Position numbers and translations under genes: made by a program
Part shown: one piece after another, positions 5,431 through 5,507 of the stretch
Layout of the letters: each line of letters starts with the position of its first letter
Position numbering within the stretch: position 1 is the stretch's first letter
The notes under the pieces: model-generated
Seen by the model: the letters and a program-made list of their open reading frames with translations, nothing else
Told to the model about the DNA's origin: nothing
Databases searched by the model: none
Source: SYIM01 sp041182885
GTDB taxonomy: Bacteria; Pseudomonadota; Gammaproteobacteria; Burkholderiales; Burkholderiaceae_E
Assembly (NCBI GenBank): GCA_049423065.1
Contig: JBMSQB010000146.1
Location: 1-5,507 of the forward strand
Direction of reading: 5' to 3'
DNA: 5,507 nucleotides

Positions 5431-5507
5431 AAAAGAAGCGGGTCGGGGCACTACGGTCGGGCGCAGCCCGGGTCGAGCATCAATCAGGTTGAGTATTACC
5501 CAAGTCG

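Noticed and set aside
5360..5506. ATG at 5360 opening a 49-codon frame to the window end
   Set aside because: There is no ribosome site, the composition is Gly/Arg/Ser-rich, and another frame is equally open, so openness carries no information here; it would also place the start codon on the putative promoter.

Overview
The window (about 64-66% GC by eye) looks like chromosomal DNA of a sulfur-oxidising betaproteobacterium, possibly a Rhodocyclales relative (Azoarcus/Thauera type); the order-level guess is inference. The clues are a soxYZA thiosulfate-oxidation cluster, an OmpA-family protein with the LCWRTG...TPAMAIAGCD segment that I associate with betaproteobacterial OmpA proteins, and a ubiG-gph pair next to an MTA/SAH deaminase gene. 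That last arrangement resembles the PA3170-ubiG-mupP block of Pseudomonas.

Left part, + strand (1-1617): soxY (5' end outside the window), soxZ and soxA are packed as one transcription unit, with a 4-nt gap and then a 4-nt overlap. SoxYZ is the carrier that holds sulfur intermediates on a C-terminal cysteine. SoxA, with SoxX, is the c-type cytochrome that attaches thiosulfate to that cysteine. soxX, soxB and soxCD are not in view; nothing sox-like follows soxA, so any linked partners would lie upstream. The SoxY swinging-arm end is unusual (AACIED instead of GGCGG).

A short convergent junction (1618-1666) rich in inverted and direct repeats separates the sox unit from the minus-strand genes.

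Right part, - strand (1667-5337), in transcription order: mtaD (MTA/SAH deaminase family amidohydrolase), ompA-family outer-membrane/peptidoglycan protein, ubiG (ubiquinone O-methyltransferase), and a HAD phosphatase of the Gph/MupP type. A strong intrinsic terminator lies between ompA and ubiG, so ubiG-gph are probably only partly expressed from the ompA transcript. UbiG releases SAH and the deaminase family can consume SAH. OmpA binds peptidoglycan and a MupP-like phosphatase would recycle it. These links are plausible but inferred.

The last 170 bases (5338-5507) contain no recognisable gene. They carry a possible rightward extended -10 element and a stem-loop, and may be the promoter and leader of a gene beyond the window. 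I saw no tRNA, rRNA, CRISPR array, insertion sequence or phage gene, and no evidence of a wholly new system. The best leads are the SoxY terminus, the MupP assignment, the ompA/ubiG terminator and the unexplained right-hand leader.
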